Assembly: GCA_905221615.1 (NCBI GenBank)
Contig: CAJNDT010000591.1
Span: forward strand, 1,075,825 to 1,139,824
Direction: 5' to 3'
DNA from: Symbiodinium sp. CCMP2592
Lineage: Eukaryota > Sar > Dinophyceae > Suessiales > Symbiodiniaceae
Length of the DNA: 64,000 bases
Shown here one piece after another: positions 63,000 through 64,000 of this stretch. Position 1 is the first letter of the stretch. Each line of letters opens with the position of its first letter. The notes under the pieces are model-generated. The model had not been told where the DNA came from and ran no database searches. It worked only from the letters and a program-made list of their open reading frames with translations. The position numbers and the translations under genes are program-made.

Positions 63000-63345
63000 G
63001 ACATGCAGGCATGCACGTGTAGTGTCATGTACTGTAACATAACCTACTGCAATATAACGCAATACAGTTTGTTGTAGTGTATTGTAGGTAATGCAGTGCA
63101 GTGTCATGTCACGTAATGTAATGTACTGCAGCGTAACGCAATGTACTGCAATGTAATGCAATGCATTGCAATGCAACGTAATGTACGTAAATGAATTGCC
63201 ATGCATGTACTTTACTGTCGTCTATGTGATGCAATGATAGAAGTGGCATGACATGAAATGACATGTAATGCAATGTATGTTGTGCACTGTAGTGTATGGA
63301 GTGTCATGTAAGGCATGTCATGTATTGTAATGCAATGTAAAGCCT
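63000..63345. repeat. Degenerate TGTAATG/ATGCA low-complexity tract
   Basis: Irregular repeats of TGTAATGCAATG and related words, continuing the microsatellite in decayed form. Confidence 0.8.
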
Positions 63346-63394
63346 TTTTTTGGATGTAGTTACTTGTATGGTATGATAATGTAGGGCCACATGT

Positions 63395-63535
63395 ATGTAT
63401 GTATGCATGCATGTACGTAGCTGTATGTATGTATGTATGTATGTATGAATGAAAGTATATATGTATGCATGTATGTATGTGCGTACGCAGGTGGGTAGGT
63501 AGGTAGGCAGGCAGGTAGGTAGGTATATATGCTCT
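63395..63535. repeat. (TATG)n and (GTAG)n microsatellite
   Basis: ATGT units at 63395-63480 followed by GGTAGGTAGGCAGGCAGGTA at 63490-63523. Confidence 0.9.
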
Positions 63536-63551
63536 CGGGTCCCGGGCCGCC

Positions 63552-63588
63552 ACCCCCCCCCCCCCAATGGTATCCCCCCCCCCCCCAA
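63552..63588. repeat. Poly-C tracts
   Basis: Two runs of 12-13 C separated by AATGGTAT. The opposite strand has G runs, as does the last 40 bp of the window (GGGGGGGCGGGGGGG), which could form G-quadruplexes. Confidence 0.9.
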
Positions 63589-63743
63589 GCCGCCCTGCTG
63601 CTGCACGCCCTGCCCGCCCCGCCGCCCCCGGCCCGCACCTTGCCTGCCCCTTGACCTTGTGCGCGGATCGGGAGTGTCGCACTATGCCCTGCCGTGTGCG
63701 GAAAGCGGCATCTGACGTGAATTGCAATGCTGAATTATGAGGG

Positions 63744-63926
63744 TTGTATTGCGATGGTGATGGTGGCAGATCTTCTTTTGAAGGTATCAATGATGAACAT
63801 GACGACGACAAGGATGATGTTGAGCATGGTATGATCGTCGACTCATGTCCCGGTCTAGAGCAGCACAACATCATGAGCAGTATCACCGGTGCCACAACAA
63901 GAGGGAAGACAAGGAGTAACACATAA
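63744..63926 (+). CDS. Possible acidic exon, unrecognised
   Basis: Open for 60 codons to a TAA, with an acidic stretch (EGINDEHDDDKDDVEHGMIV) followed by a Ser/Thr-rich end. The minus strand is also open. It may be the end of a gene or chance from GATGATG-type sequence. Confidence 0.28.
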   Translation: MYCDGDGGRSSFEGINDEHDDDKDDVEHGMIVDSCPGLEQHNIMSSITGATTRGKTRSNT

Positions 63927-64000
63927 GAACGTCGTGGCAAAAAGAGTACCACCACAGGCCCCACACCACAGGGGGGGCGGGGGGGAAGGGGGGAGGATAC

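Noticed and set aside
1..64000. Search for tRNA, 5S rRNA, a dinoflagellate spliced-leader gene, or CRISPR array
   Set aside because: No full tRNA or spliced-leader sequence was recognised by eye; the repeats are hairpin transposons and microsatellites without the regular spacers of a CRISPR array.

Overview
The window is nuclear DNA of a photosynthetic dinoflagellate, most likely a member of the Symbiodiniaceae (the coral-symbiont family). Four things support this. (1) A chlorophyll a/c-binding light-harvesting gene lies at about 22.8-29.1 kb in seven recognisable exons, with introns that begin with GC or GA as well as GT and end in AG followed by G. (2) Plant-type telomere heptamers (CCCTAAA/TTTAGGG), intact and degenerate, are scattered through almost every non-coding stretch. 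(3) Short inverted-repeat elements are very dense. (4) A 14-kb Ty1/copia retrotransposon carries extra enzyme-like domains of the kind seen in dinoflagellate elements. Nothing here looks bacterial: there are no operons, ribosome binding sites, rRNA, tRNA or CRISPR arrays that I can support.

Layout. 0-14 kb: gene-poor. It holds hairpin elements, large microsatellites (3.6-4.3 kb and 11.3-11.6 kb), heptamer arrays (12.0-12.4 and 12.8-12.9 kb) and a few possible orphan exons, the best being 9.68-10.07 kb. 14.1-15.4 kb: a compact nine-exon plus-strand gene for a Lys/Glu-rich, probably coiled-coil protein of about 264 residues, with every junction in phase. 15.5-22.8 kb: repeats and candidate exons. 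22.8-29.1 kb: the light-harvesting gene, whose introns are full of hairpin elements. 29-42 kb: repeats, a three-exon gene with an acidic tail (32.8-34.2 kb, including an apparent 33-nt intron) and a fragment resembling an Asp/Asn beta-hydroxylase (37.3 kb). A related fragment lies at 61.7 kb.

42.79-56.87 kb: a complete and very young copia retrotransposon. It has 162-bp LTRs with no differences that I can see, a 5-bp target duplication (AGGGT) inside a telomere-like minisatellite, a candidate primer-binding site and a polypurine tract. The coding part runs: gag with a long coiled coil and two CCCH zinc fingers; an aspartic protease in another frame; integrase, reverse transcriptase and RNase H; then in the same open frame a TET/JBP-like 2-oxoglutarate/Fe(II) dioxygenase and an SGNH-hydrolase-like domain; then in a further frame an RNA 2'-phosphotransferase (Tpt1/KptA)-like protein with a C-terminal zinc ribbon. 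This is the most interesting system in the window. It is a retroelement that appears to carry a thymine- or cytosine-oxidising domain in a lineage known for 5-hydroxymethyluracil in its DNA, plus an RNA-end or ADP-ribosyl-transfer-type fold.

57-64 kb: more hairpin elements, a 650-bp TG/TTTG-rich microsatellite, and GC-rich sequence with a possible acidic exon at the right edge. The short ORFs elsewhere are mostly shadows of repeats. Exon calls outside the light-harvesting gene, the coiled-coil gene and the retroelement rest on open reading, amino-acid composition and plausible splice sites only.
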